A stretch of 64,000 nt of DNA, taken from NCBI RefSeq assembly GCF_004349145.1, contig NZ_SMFO01000010.1:62001-126000 (forward strand). The letters are read 5' to 3'. A program made the translations under genes and the position numbers. The notes under the pieces were generated by a model, which did no database searches, was not told the origin of the DNA, and saw only the letters and a list, made by a program, of their open reading frames with translations. The stretch comes from Flavobacterium hiemivividum (GTDB lineage Bacteria; Bacteroidota; Bacteroidia; Flavobacteriales; Flavobacteriaceae). This document shows positions 18,570 through 27,640 of the stretch, in pieces (position 1 is the stretch's first letter; each line of letters starts with the position of its first letter).

Positions 18570-19146
18570 AGATAAATTAAAACAATACAAGCTGATACTA
18601 GCATCTGGATCACCTAGAAGACAACAATTTTTTAAAGATTTAGAATTAGATTTCGAAATTCGATTAAAAGAAGTTGAAGAAATATATCCGCCAAATTTAA
18701 AAAGAGAAGAAATAACAAATTTTTTAGCCGAATTGAAAGCCGGTGCTTTTGAAGGTGGCTTGCAGGAAAATGAAATTCTTATAACTAGTGATACCATTGT
18801 TTGGCATAATAATAAAGCATTAGGTAAACCAACGGATAAACAGGACGCGTTTGCTATTTTAAAATCACTATCAAGTGCTACACACGAAGTAATCACTTCT
18901 GTTTGTTTTAAAACTAATTCTACAACCCATTTGCTACATGAAGTAACAAAAGTTTCCTTCAACGAACTCAGTGATGAGGCTATTAGTTACTATATTGACA
19001 ACTACAAGCCTTTTGATAAAGCGGGAGCTTATGGCATTCAGGAATGGATTGGCTTTATTGGTGTTTCAAAAATTGAAGGTTCTTATGCTAATGTAATGGG
19101 AATGCCCGTTGACAAGGTGTATGAATATTTGAGTAATTTACCTTAA
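18562..19146 (+). CDS. maf: Maf-like nucleoside-triphosphate pyrophosphatase
   Basis: This is a 194-residue cytoplasmic enzyme of the Maf/HAM1-like fold that hydrolyses non-canonical or dTTP/UTP-type nucleotides to the monophosphate. Signature motifs are LILASGSPRRQQFF (12-25), the E-x-x-P region, ITSDTIVWHNNKALGKP (about 75-91) and the end KAGAYGIQEW...GSYANVMGMP. Length is normal. It is coupled to the UbiA-type gene by an 8 bp overlap and followed 11 bp later by the MscS-like gene. Confidence 0.9.
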   Translation: MLRDKLKQYKLILASGSPRRQQFFKDLELDFEIRLKEVEEIYPPNLKREEITNFLAELKAGAFEGGLQENEILITSDTIVWHNNKALGKPTDKQDAFAILKSLSSATHEVITSVCFKTNSTTHLLHEVTKVSFNELSDEAISYYIDNYKPFDKAGAYGIQEWIGFIGVSKIEGSYANVMGMPVDKVYEYLSNLP

Positions 19147-19157
19147 AACAGAAAAAC

Positions 19158-19688
19158 ATGTCCTTTATCAATGAATATACAAAAGAGCTAATTGCAACCG
19201 GGATCCTACTTTTACTAGTTTTTGCGTTGCGATTAATCACTTCAAGCTTAGTACGCCGATTTGCAAATGCAACTCATATTGTCGAACATCGAACAAATTT
19301 AGTTGTTAAATACCTACATCTTCTAATCAATATTCTAGCCGTAATCGCTTTAATATTGATTTGGGGAGTTCAACCAAAGGATATTATTATCGCTATTTCC
19401 TCAGTCACAACGGTTGTAGGTGTTGCCATGTTTGCGCAATGGTCTATTTTAAGTAATATTACTTCGGGTATTATTTTATTCTTTTCGTTTCCATTTAAAA
19501 TTGGAGATGTAATCCAAATTCATGATAAAGATTTTCCAATAATAGCCGAAATTGAAGATATTGCCGCTTTCCATGTATCTCTAAAAACCAAAGAAGGAGA
19601 AAGAATTATCTACCCTAACAACTTACTTTTCCAGAAAGGCATCTCAATCATGAAACATCATTTTGACGATAAAGAGTATGTCGATTAG
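19158..19688 (+). CDS. Small MscS-family mechanosensitive channel protein
   Basis: This is a 176-residue inner-membrane protein with three predicted helices (about 10-28, 50-70 and 75-105). The third carries the glycine/alanine-rich pore pattern (VTTVVGVAMFAQWSILSNI) and leads into the MscS beta domain: SFPFKIGDVIQIHDKDF, then IYPNNLLFQKGI. The usual C-terminal alpha/beta domain is missing, so this is a minimal MscS. It follows the Maf gene by 11 bp. Confidence 0.85.
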   Translation: MSFINEYTKELIATGILLLLVFALRLITSSLVRRFANATHIVEHRTNLVVKYLHLLINILAVIALILIWGVQPKDIIIAISSVTTVVGVAMFAQWSILSNITSGIILFFSFPFKIGDVIQIHDKDFPIIAEIEDIAAFHVSLKTKEGERIIYPNNLLFQKGISIMKHHFDDKEYVD

Positions 19689-19863
19689 TTTTAATTCATA
19701 AAAAGTTGAATTTTCCTTTATATTTATTCTAAATTTATAGTTTTCAGGTAGCAATTATATAACAAAAAATAAAAAACATATAACGCATCACTATTAATAA
19801 AACACCAAATTTGTCTGTAGCCAATTACCAAAGCAACAGTAGTATCTATAATTATTAAATAGT

Positions 19864-21060
19864 ATGAACACCGTAATAAAACTTCCCTTTTATATTAGAC
19901 TTACTTTCACATTAGTAAGTATGATTGCCATCACGTATATCATATATATGGGCAAAGATGTTTTAGCTCCAGTACTACTAGCTTTTCTTTTTGCTGTTTT
20001 ATTGTTACCTATGGTTCATTTTTTAACTAATAAATTACGCTTCCCACATGTACTTTCAGTCTCCATAACCGTATTGTTTTTTGTTTCCTTAATCGTTGCA
20101 ATACTGGCATTTATATCTTATCAAATAGGTGATATCGCAAACGAATTTTCAGATATTAAAAAGAATGTTGACTTATTTATTACAGATATCCAAAGATATA
20201 TAAGGACCCAATTTAATGTAAGCATCTGGGAACAGAGAAAATACTTAGAAGACGTAACCCAGGATTCTGTAAAAAAGGGAAAAGAAACTATTGGAACTAC
20301 CTTAATGTCCGTTACTAACGCACTATTAGACTTAACTTTAATTCCCATTTACACCTTTCTAATACTTTTATATAGAACCCACTTCATTGTGTTCTTAGCC
20401 AAGTTATTTAAAAAAGAGCATCACCCAAAATTGCGAGAAATATTAACTCAAATAAAAGGATCTATAAATAGTTATATTTCTGGCTTAATTATAGAGATGA
20501 TTATCGTTTCTGTTCTAACAAGTATTGGACTCTATTTAATAGATGCCCCATACTATATATTATTAGGAATCTTAACGGGAATTCTTAATCTAATTCCGTA
20601 TATCGGGATTTTAATTGCTGGAGTTTTGACAATTCTATCGTCCTTAACTGGAACCCCTGAACTATCGATGATTCTGGGGGTTATAGGAGTAAATGTAGTA
20701 GTTCAGATAATTGATAATAATATCCTTGTCCCCCTAATAATAAATACAAAAGTTCAGATTAACGCTTTTGTTTCTATTATCGGAATAATAATAGGCGGAG
20801 GAATCGCTGGGGTATCTGGGATGTTCTTAGCCATACCGTTGCTAGCCATCCTTAAAATAATTTTTGATAGGATTGATACTTTAGAACCTTGGGGGTATTT
20901 AATGGGCGATCATCTACCCAAAGGTTTTATTTGGAAAAAAAAACAACCATTAACACCCAAAAATTATTCTACCGCAGGCCAGGTCGAAATTACAACGACT
21001 GAAACAGTAAGAACTGATGATATTGTTGCTACAGCTGTTAGGGAGTCTAATTCAAACTAA
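19864..21060 (+). CDS. AI-2E-family membrane transporter
   Basis: This is a 398-residue protein of the AI-2E transporter (formerly UPF0118/PerM) family. Hydrophobic segments lie at about 10-30, 33-55 and 65-90. A soluble helical region (95-140) follows, and then a cluster of helices from 150 onward. The typical GILTGILNLIPYIGILIAG stretch and the D-N-x-x-x-P-x-I motif (IIDNNILVPLIINTKV) are present. Members export small molecules or act as Na+/H+ antiporters; substrates are mostly unknown. It stands alone with ordinary flanks. Confidence 0.85.
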   Translation: MNTVIKLPFYIRLTFTLVSMIAITYIIYMGKDVLAPVLLAFLFAVLLLPMVHFLTNKLRFPHVLSVSITVLFFVSLIVAILAFISYQIGDIANEFSDIKKNVDLFITDIQRYIRTQFNVSIWEQRKYLEDVTQDSVKKGKETIGTTLMSVTNALLDLTLIPIYTFLILLYRTHFIVFLAKLFKKEHHPKLREILTQIKGSINSYISGLIIEMIIVSVLTSIGLYLIDAPYYILLGILTGILNLIPYIGILIAGVLTILSSLTGTPELSMILGVIGVNVVVQIIDNNILVPLIINTKVQINAFVSIIGIIIGGGIAGVSGMFLAIPLLAILKIIFDRIDTLEPWGYLMGDHLPKGFIWKKKQPLTPKNYSTAGQVEITTTETVRTDDIVATAVRESNSN

Positions 21061-21170
21061 AGCTTAATCACAGTTTTTTTGACAAATTCAAATTGGCATA
21101 AAACTTCAAAGTATTACTGCAGTAGACTTGAAAAACTGTTTTTATTATTCTTGATTTCAAATATTTTTAA

Positions 21171-22991
21171 ATGTCTTTACAACAAAAAATAGGACTCTTG
21201 CTGTTGATGCTTTTCTGCTATCAGCTTTCTTTTTCGCAAATAAAAAAAACGGAGAAAGACAGTATTGACGTATATAAAAACATTCAAGAATATTCTAAAA
21301 AAAATAAAATTACTAAGTTTTTACACAAAGCTATTTTCAAATCTACAAGTCCGAAAAGAAAAATACAAGAAGTAAAAAGACAAAAGACTGCAGCTATCGA
21401 AGGTAAAATTATTCGAAACATTACTATAATAACATTAGATCCGTTTGGGTATTCAGTCACTGACACTCTTGCAAATCCAAAAAATTGGGCGGAAAGAACT
21501 GGAAATAGATTGCACTTAAAATCTAAAAACCTAGCCATAACAAATTTATTACTTTTCAAAAAAAACACTCCCTATAATGATTTATTAATATCAGAATCAG
21601 AACGTATTATTAGATCCCAAAAGTTTGTTAGTAGAGTAGCAATTGGAGTCACACCTCCTGCAGCAAAATCGGATTCTGTAGATGTTTTTATTCGTGTACT
21701 AGACTCTTGGAGTACTATTCCAAAATTTTCAATTTCTGGCACAAGAACGTCATTGGGCTTGAATGAAAGGAATTTTTTTGGTCTTGGTCATCAATTAGAT
21801 TATCGAATCACACATCGAACCAGCGATGGAGAAAATGCTAACAATTTAGCTTACACTGTTCCTAATATTCGAAATAGTTTCGTTAAAACTGTATTTAAAT
21901 ATCAAAATGATTTAGACAACTATTATGCAAAAGGTATTGCGATAGAACGTCCTTTCTATTCTCCTTTGGCAAAATGGGCAGGCGGTATATCGCTAGATCA
22001 GCAATTCCGAAAAGACACCTTGCAAGGTCTTGATCTCACTTATCAAGAACAAAATTTTAAATTTAGTTCATATGATTTTTGGGCTGGAAAAGCCTTTCAT
22101 ATTTTTAAAGGAAATACTGATAATGACCGAACCACGAATCTAATCTTTTCTGGACGGTTTTTAGATATCAATTATCTAGAAACTCCAAGTCTTGAATATG
22201 ACCCTATCAATTTCTATTCTAGAGAACAATTTATTTTATCGGGAATTGGTATAAATACGCGACAATTTATACAAGATAAATACATTTTTAGAAACGGAGA
22301 GATTGAAGATGTTCCCGTGGGAACTATTTATGGCCTAACTTTCGGGTATCAAAATAAAAATTCTCAGTGGAGGCCTTATTTAGGAGCGCAGCTGTCTTTT
22401 GGAAATTATCATAAATGGGGTTTTTTAAGCACTAATTTTGAGGTTGGTACTTTCTTTAATAACTCAAAAACGGAGCAAGCCGCGATTTCCTTTCAAGCAA
22501 ATTATTTTACGAACTTAATGCAGCTGGGAAATTGGAAATTAAGACAGTTTATAAAGCCCCAAGTAGTCATTGGAACTCATCGTCAAAATTCAAATGGTGA
22601 TCGATTGACCATTAATGAAAATTATGGAATTCAAGGATTCAACAGTGCAGTTTATGGAACTCGTAAAATGTTGCTGACTGTTCAAACTCAAGGCTATGCA
22701 CCCAAAGATATTTGGGGTTTTAGACTAAATCCCTATTTTAACTACTCAATAGCCTTACTCGAAAATAAAGTCAATGGAGTAAATTCAAGTAAGTTTTACT
22801 CTAAAATTGGAATTGGAGTAATTATAAATAATGATTATTTAGTCTTTAAGTCCTTCCAACTCTCCCTTTCTTATTATCCTACAATTCCTTCTCAGGGAAA
22901 TAATATTTTTAGTACAAATGCATTTGAAACCTCCGATATTGGTCTACAAACTTATGAATTAGCTAAGCCCCGACCAGTGATATATAAATAA
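21171..22991 (+). CDS. POTRA/BamA-like outer-membrane barrel protein
   Basis: This is a 606-residue protein with a signal peptide (MSLQQKIGLLLLMLFCYQLS, cut after FSQ). A basic, helical region comes next, and then a POTRA-like stretch (about 78-180), with IEGKIIRNITIITLDPFG early and SVDVFIRVLDSWS at its end. The rest is rich in alternating strands typical of a barrel, including GLGHQLDYRIT and VPNIRNSFVKTVFKY. The layout suggests an Omp85-related protein. The final residues do not end in a classic aromatic, so details are unsure. No operon partner was seen. Confidence 0.65.
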   Translation: MSLQQKIGLLLLMLFCYQLSFSQIKKTEKDSIDVYKNIQEYSKKNKITKFLHKAIFKSTSPKRKIQEVKRQKTAAIEGKIIRNITIITLDPFGYSVTDTLANPKNWAERTGNRLHLKSKNLAITNLLLFKKNTPYNDLLISESERIIRSQKFVSRVAIGVTPPAAKSDSVDVFIRVLDSWSTIPKFSISGTRTSLGLNERNFFGLGHQLDYRITHRTSDGENANNLAYTVPNIRNSFVKTVFKYQNDLDNYYAKGIAIERPFYSPLAKWAGGISLDQQFRKDTLQGLDLTYQEQNFKFSSYDFWAGKAFHIFKGNTDNDRTTNLIFSGRFLDINYLETPSLEYDPINFYSREQFILSGIGINTRQFIQDKYIFRNGEIEDVPVGTIYGLTFGYQNKNSQWRPYLGAQLSFGNYHKWGFLSTNFEVGTFFNNSKTEQAAISFQANYFTNLMQLGNWKLRQFIKPQVVIGTHRQNSNGDRLTINENYGIQGFNSAVYGTRKMLLTVQTQGYAPKDIWGFRLNPYFNYSIALLENKVNGVNSSKFYSKIGIGVIINNDYLVFKSFQLSLSYYPTIPSQGNNIFSTNAFETSDIGLQTYELAKPRPVIYK

Positions 22992-23159
22992 GTTCGACCC
23001 ATTAAACAGCGAATAACCTGTTTATACACTGGCTAACAAAGACTTATCTTTTATTAAAAGTGTGAATTTTATAAAAATATCGCCTAATTATACAACTGTG
23101 ATTGCTAAAATCTCGTTATCTTTATACTTATAATCGTGTTAAATTAAAACCAAATAAAA

Positions 23160-23462
23160 ATGAAAAAACTAAGTTTCTATTTAATGATAATGGTATTATC
23201 ATTATGTGCTGTTCCAACTACAATGATTGGTGCTGAAAAAAATCCAACTCCGAAAGAAGTTCCTGCTGAAGTACAAACGATGCTTAATCGTTTAGAAGAA
23301 ATCAAAGCAATGGATAAATCTTCACTGGAATCTTCAGAGAAAAAAGAACTGCGTAAAGAAGTTCGTGAAATTAAAAAAGAATTAAAAGCATCTGGAAACG
23401 GTGTTTACTTTTCTGTTGGTGCAATTATTATCATTATTCTTTTATTGATTTTATTATTGTAA
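23160..23462 (+). CDS. Small exported protein with C-terminal membrane helix
   Basis: This is a 100-residue protein. It has an N-terminal signal or anchor (MKKLSFYLMIMVLSLCAVPT), a charged helical middle (LNRLEEIKAMDK ... KKELRKEVREIKKELKA) and an all-aliphatic C-terminal helix (GAIIIIILLLILLL). It is not recognised as a named family, though such Glu/Lys helix plus terminal helix proteins are common in Flavobacteria. It has its own terminator. Confidence 0.6.
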   Translation: MKKLSFYLMIMVLSLCAVPTTMIGAEKNPTPKEVPAEVQTMLNRLEEIKAMDKSSLESSEKKELRKEVREIKKELKASGNGVYFSVGAIIIIILLLILLL

Positions 23463-23485
23463 CAAATTAGTATCAGGTTAAAATA

Positions 23486-23520
23486 AAGAAAGAAGCGTAT
23501 CCTACGTTTCTTTTTTTTTG
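23486..23520 (+). terminator. Rho-independent terminator
   Basis: AAAGAAGCGTA pairs with TACGTTTCTTT (one G-T pair) around TCC, followed by a T-run. It closes the small exported-protein gene. Confidence 0.75.
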
Positions 23521-23550
23521 ATATCTATAATAAATGTGAATAGCGCTCTT

Positions 23551-23567
23551 TTGGCACAATTGTTGGC
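23551..23567 (+). promoter_or_regulatory. Sigma-54-like -24/-12 element, first paralogue
   Basis: TTGGCAC-AATTG-TTGGC resembles the sigma-54 consensus TTGGCAC-N5-TTGCW with one departure in the -12 half. It lies about 50 bp before the start codon. A matching element sits at the same place before the second paralogue. Confidence 0.5.
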
Positions 23568-23615
23568 TAAAGCTATTCTATAAAAATACCACAAATCGAA
23601 TATCAATTAAATAAA

Positions 23616-24107
23616 ATGAAAATGAAAAATTTAAAATTATTTGCTCTAGGAGTCGTTCTACTTATAGCAGGCTCAGCAAGCGCACAAGTTTCGGTCAATG
23701 TTAATATAGGTAGCCCTCCTGCTTGGGGACCTTCAGGATATGCCGAAACAGAATATTATTTCTTACCTGATGTTCAATCCTATTACGACATTAGATCGTC
23801 TCAATTTATTTATTTTGGAAACGGTAAATGGGTTCGATCTCGATATTTACCAACGCAATATAGAAACTACGATTTATATAGCGGTTATAAAGTAGTATTA
23901 AACGATTACCACGGTAGAACTCCCTACACTCATTACAAAAGCCACAAAGTAAAATATCACAAAGGATATAAAGGGAAATATCAAAAAACAATTGGCAATA
24001 AAAACAGTAGCTCTAAAAATTACAGCAACAAAGGTCATAAAGATAATGGTCACGGAAAAGGAAATAAAGACAATGGCAATAAAGGTCATGGAAACGGAAA
24101 GCATTAA
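23616..24107 (+). CDS. Secreted basic protein, tandem paralogue 1
   Basis: This is a 163-residue secreted protein. The signal ends SASA with mature start QVSVNVNIG. The conserved core (about 25-115) is rich in tyrosine, including YYFLPDVQSYYDIRSSQFIY, then WVRSRYLP and YDLYSGYKVVLNDYHGR. The tail (from 115) is a low-complexity Lys/His/Gly/Asn region ending NKGHGNGKH. It shares the whole core with the next gene (24280-24834), so the two arose by tandem duplication. An in-frame ATG at 23622 is an equally good start. Not recognised as a named family; surface or matrix roles are possible but unproven. Confidence 0.65.
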   Translation: MKMKNLKLFALGVVLLIAGSASAQVSVNVNIGSPPAWGPSGYAETEYYFLPDVQSYYDIRSSQFIYFGNGKWVRSRYLPTQYRNYDLYSGYKVVLNDYHGRTPYTHYKSHKVKYHKGYKGKYQKTIGNKNSSSKNYSNKGHKDNGHGKGNKDNGNKGHGNGKH

Positions 24108-24123
24108 TCCTGTTTCAGTATAT

Positions 24124-24162
24124 AAAAAAAGAGAAACACCCGCTGTGTTTCTCTTTTTTTTT
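24124..24162 (+). terminator. Rho-independent terminator of paralogue 1
   Basis: GAGAAACAC pairs with GTGTTTCTC over CCGCT, with an A-run before and nine T after. Confidence 0.92.
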
Positions 24163-24201
24163 GATACTCATCAACATCTAATACATGTTAATAAAACCAT
24201 C

Positions 24202-24218
24202 TTGGCACAGTTCTTGGT
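24202..24218 (+). promoter_or_regulatory. Sigma-54-like -24/-12 element, second paralogue
   Basis: TTGGCAC-AGTTC-TTGGT has the same -24 half and spacing as the element before paralogue 1 and lies about 60 bp before the start codon. Conservation between the duplicates, in otherwise diverged upstream sequence, supports a functional site. Confidence 0.5.
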
Positions 24219-24279
24219 TTTAGCCAAATAGTATTGTGCTAGCCTCTACAATATTTATACAATTACAAAAAAATACAAG

Positions 24280-24834
24280 ATGAAAACACTTAAACTATTA
24301 GCCGCTGGAATAATTTTACTAGTATCAACTTCAATGGAAGCACAGGTATCTGTAAATCTAAATATAGGAACTGCACCAAACTGGGGTCCTAGAGGTTATT
24401 CTCAAGTAGATTACTATTATTTGCCAGACATCCAAGCCTACTACGATATTAGAGCTTCACAATTTATATATTTTGGAAGAAATCAATGGGTAAGATCTCG
24501 ATATCTACCGAGACAATATAGAAACTACGATTTATATAGTGGTTATAAAGTGGTATTAAATGATTACCATGGTCGTAGTCCCTACACCCATTATAAGTCA
24601 CACAGAACAAAATACCACAAAGGGTATAGAGGTCAACACCAAAGTACTATAGGTCATCGCTACAACAATCATAGAGATGATGGTCACAGGTACTCAAATG
24701 ATAGGAAAAACTATAGTAAAGAAAGATACTCAACTAATCGAAGATATTCTGACAATCATAGAAATTCAAACGATAAAAGGTATTCTAAAGATAAACATAG
24801 AAAAAATGAAAGAAATGGTCGTGATAGAGACTAA
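24280..24834 (+). CDS. Secreted basic protein, tandem paralogue 2
   Basis: This is a 184-residue paralogue of the preceding gene. The signal ends MEAQ with mature QVSVNLNIG. The core (DYYYLPDIQAYYDIRASQFI, then WVRSRYLPRQYRNYDLYSGY) is nearly the same as in paralogue 1. The tail differs. It is Arg/Ser/Asn/Asp-rich with repeated R-Y-S and H-R-N/K words (about 125-184), against the Lys/His/Gly tail of paralogue 1. It has its own upstream element and terminator, so each copy is a separate transcription unit. Function unknown. Confidence 0.65.
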   Translation: MKTLKLLAAGIILLVSTSMEAQVSVNLNIGTAPNWGPRGYSQVDYYYLPDIQAYYDIRASQFIYFGRNQWVRSRYLPRQYRNYDLYSGYKVVLNDYHGRSPYTHYKSHRTKYHKGYRGQHQSTIGHRYNNHRDDGHRYSNDRKNYSKERYSTNRRYSDNHRNSNDKRYSKDKHRKNERNGRDRD

Positions 24835-24854
24835 CTAGCAATCGTACTAATTCA

Positions 24855-24893
24855 AAAAACGGGAACATTATAAGATGTTTCCGTTTTTTTTTT
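24855..24893 (+). terminator. Rho-independent terminator of paralogue 2
   Basis: AAACGGGAACAT pairs with ATGTTTCCGTTT (one G-T pair) and is followed by a long T-run. Confidence 0.85.
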
Positions 24894-24987
24894 GATTTCC
24901 ACTTATGCTAAAGATTTATTAAATCGATATTATTTAAAAATATATTATTACTACATTTGAGCTATTTGCGAATTAAATTTTATAAAA

Positions 24988-27519
24988 ATGCCAAACAACA
25001 AATTTCTATTCCTACTAATTCTAGTTTTTTCTTTCCAAATAGTATCAGCGCAAAAGCCACAAAAACCTAATTCTGTTGAAATTTTCAACCAGATCCAGAA
25101 ATTAAATTTCTTAGGATCTGTACTCTACATAGCTGCACATCCTGATGACGAAAATACACGCCTAATTTCTTATTTGTCCAATGAAAAAAAAGCAAGAACG
25201 GGGTATTTGTCATTAACACGTGGTGATGGAGGTCAGAATTTAATAGGTCCGCAATTAAGAGAGTTACTGGGCGTAATAAGAACCCAAGAGCTTATTGAAG
25301 CTCGTAAAATTGATGGCGGCGAACAATTCTTTTCACGTGCTAATGATTTTGGTTTTTCAAAAACTCCAGATGAAACACTTCAAATATGGGATAAAAAACA
25401 AGTTTTAGCTGATGTAATTTGGGCGATTAGAAAATTTCAACCAGATGTAATTATCAACCGCTTTGATCATCGTACCGCAGGCACAACTCACGGACATCAT
25501 ACCGCCTCCGCTTTACTTAGTGTAGAAAGTTTTGATTTAACAAATGACGCCTCTATTTTTCCAGAACAGTTAAAACAAGTTCAAACATGGAAACCAAAAC
25601 GCCAATTTTTTAATACTTCGTGGTGGTTTTATGGAAGCCAAGCAAAATTTGATGCTGCCGATAAATCAAGATTAACAACTCTTGCAACTGGTGTCTATTA
25701 TGCTAACACAGGGAAATCAAACCAAGAAATTGCAGCCTTAAGCAGAAGTAGCCATCAATCACAAGGATTTGGGGCTACGGGAGTCCGCGGTGAAGAATCA
25801 GAATATTTAGAACTAATAAATGGTGAAAAGCTAAAAAACACCACTGATATTTTTGAAGGAATTGATACCAGTTGGAATCGAATTCCAGCCGGAAGAGCTG
25901 TTGGCGAGTTGCTGAGCAAAATTGCTTTGCAATACGATTTTTCGAACCCATCAGCAAGTATCTCTGATCTCATAAAAGCCTACAAAATGATTCAGTCCAT
26001 GGACGAAAATCAATGGAAAACCTTAAAATTAGAAGAAATAAAAAATATAATTGCTGCTTCCTCTGGTTTGTATCTTGAAGCTGTTTCCGCAACGCAGGAA
26101 GCGATTCCTGGTAACAGTTTGCGGTTAAAACTTGAGGCTATAAATAGAAGTGCCACTGCTATGCAATTAGAAAGTGTAACTAGCTTACCTGAACAAAAAA
26201 ACACAATATTAAATACGCCCTTAGACAACAATATTCTAAAGAATATAAAGCTCGACTTGCAATTACCAATAACAATAGAATACACACAACCTTATTGGCT
26301 TAAAGACAAAGGAACTGTTGGTATGTACACTGTTGCTGATCAAAAAAACATTGGGCTTCCAGATATTATTCGAGAAGCAAAAGTTATTTTTAATATTCGA
26401 ATAGATGACATAATACTGTCATTTGAGCGTGCTATTGTTTATAAATACAATGATAAAGTAAAGGGAGAAATGTATAATTATCTTGACATTGTTCCCCAGG
26501 TTACTTCAAGTATCTTAGATCAGGTTTCCTTTTTCAATGATGGTAAGAAAAAACCAATCGCTATAAAAGTGAAAGCAGGAAAAGATAACATTAAAGGGAA
26601 TTTACAATTAGAATTACCTACAAATTGGTCTGTTTCACCTCAATCTATTCCATTTCAATTTGAAAAAGCAGGAATGGAGCAAGTTTTTTACTTTAACGTA
26701 ACGCCACCAGCAAAGCCTTCTGAAGTTGTTGCTAAAAGTATCGTCATTATCGATAATAAAAGATATGAAAAAGAACAACAAATAATAGAGTACGATCATA
26801 TCACAAAACAGCAAATATTAAAAACTGCTGAAGCCAAATTCATCAAGTTAGACCTTAAGATAAACAATCAAAAAATTGGATATATTATGGGTGCGGGTGA
26901 CCAAGTCCCTGAAGGTCTTACTCAGATGGGGTATAAAGTAACTTTGATAACGCCAGAAGAAATCACTCCTGAAAAATTAGAATCTTTTGATGTAATTATG
27001 ACTGGAATTCGTGCTTACAATGTCCTTCCTTCATTAGAACATAAGCAAAATATACTTTTTGATTTTGTTAAATCTGGAAAAACCATGATTGTCCAGTACA
27101 ATACAGCGGACGAGTCAGTTCCTGCTAATATTTCGCCCTATCCATTGAAAATTTCTCGTGATAGGGTAACCGAAGAAAATGCTGAAGTGCGCTTCCTAAC
27201 TCCAAATCATACGGTTTTAAATTACCCAAATAAAATCACCGCTGCTGATTTTCAAGGTTGGACTCAAGAGCAAGGCTTATATTATCCAAGCGAATATGAC
27301 AAAGCCTTCACTCCAATTTTATCATCAAATGATACAGGAGAAACGCCTAAAAACGGAGCCTTACTAGTTGCCCCTTACGGAAAAGGATATTACATTTATA
27401 CCGGTTTAAGTTTCTTTAGGGAATTGCCCGAGGGAGTTCCGGGAGCTTACCGTCTATTGTCGAATATGATTTCATTGAAATCACAACTAACAGTTCCTTC
27501 ACAAACCTTAAAACCTTAA
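24988..27519 (+). CDS. PIG-L/LmbE-family deacetylase, secreted multi-domain
   Basis: This is an 843-residue secreted protein (signal ends VSA, mature QKPQKPNS). The N-terminal PIG-L domain (about 40-270) carries the zinc-site A-A-H-P-D-D-E motif (IAAHPDDENTRLISY, residues 49-63) and the second motif H-x-x-H (TTHGHHTASAL). The family removes N-acetyl groups from amino-sugars. A long middle region and a C-terminal GATase/ThuA-like part (from about 620, IGYIMGAGDQVPEGLTQMG to the end) follow. It is followed by a tiny membrane peptide and a symporter, suggesting hydrolysis and uptake of the same compound. A TACATTTG box lies at 24952-24959. Confidence 0.82.
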   Translation: MPNNKFLFLLILVFSFQIVSAQKPQKPNSVEIFNQIQKLNFLGSVLYIAAHPDDENTRLISYLSNEKKARTGYLSLTRGDGGQNLIGPQLRELLGVIRTQELIEARKIDGGEQFFSRANDFGFSKTPDETLQIWDKKQVLADVIWAIRKFQPDVIINRFDHRTAGTTHGHHTASALLSVESFDLTNDASIFPEQLKQVQTWKPKRQFFNTSWWFYGSQAKFDAADKSRLTTLATGVYYANTGKSNQEIAALSRSSHQSQGFGATGVRGEESEYLELINGEKLKNTTDIFEGIDTSWNRIPAGRAVGELLSKIALQYDFSNPSASISDLIKAYKMIQSMDENQWKTLKLEEIKNIIAASSGLYLEAVSATQEAIPGNSLRLKLEAINRSATAMQLESVTSLPEQKNTILNTPLDNNILKNIKLDLQLPITIEYTQPYWLKDKGTVGMYTVADQKNIGLPDIIREAKVIFNIRIDDIILSFERAIVYKYNDKVKGEMYNYLDIVPQVTSSILDQVSFFNDGKKKPIAIKVKAGKDNIKGNLQLELPTNWSVSPQSIPFQFEKAGMEQVFYFNVTPPAKPSEVVAKSIVIIDNKRYEKEQQIIEYDHITKQQILKTAEAKFIKLDLKINNQKIGYIMGAGDQVPEGLTQMGYKVTLITPEEITPEKLESFDVIMTGIRAYNVLPSLEHKQNILFDFVKSGKTMIVQYNTADESVPANISPYPLKISRDRVTEENAEVRFLTPNHTVLNYPNKITAADFQGWTQEQGLYYPSEYDKAFTPILSSNDTGETPKNGALLVAPYGKGYYIYTGLSFFRELPEGVPGAYRLLSNMISLKSQLTVPSQTLKP

Positions 27520-27529
27520 AGAATCAAAC

Positions 27530-27637
27530 ATGGAACCCAAAAAAACAAAACTTTGGAAAAGGGATTACACAATGGTACTGGTAGCTAATGCTATTTATAT
27601 CCTAGCTTTTTATCTAATAATGAAATTATACTCTTAA
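27530..27637 (+). CDS. 35-residue membrane peptide between PIG-L and symporter
   Basis: The ATG at 27530 opens a 36-codon frame ending at 27637: a basic start (MEPKKTKLWKRDYT), one membrane helix (VLVANAIYILAFYLIM) and the end KLYS. It begins 10 bp after the PIG-L stop and ends 3 bp before the symporter ATG, the spacing of a translated, coupled gene. The L-W-x-R-D-x-x-x-V-L-x-A-N-x-x-x-x-L-A-F-Y pattern recalls the first helix of MFS transporters, so it could be a relic. A small subunit of the symporter is the other option. No family is recognised. Confidence 0.5.
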   Translation: MEPKKTKLWKRDYTMVLVANAIYILAFYLIMKLYS

Positions 27638-27640
27638 ACT

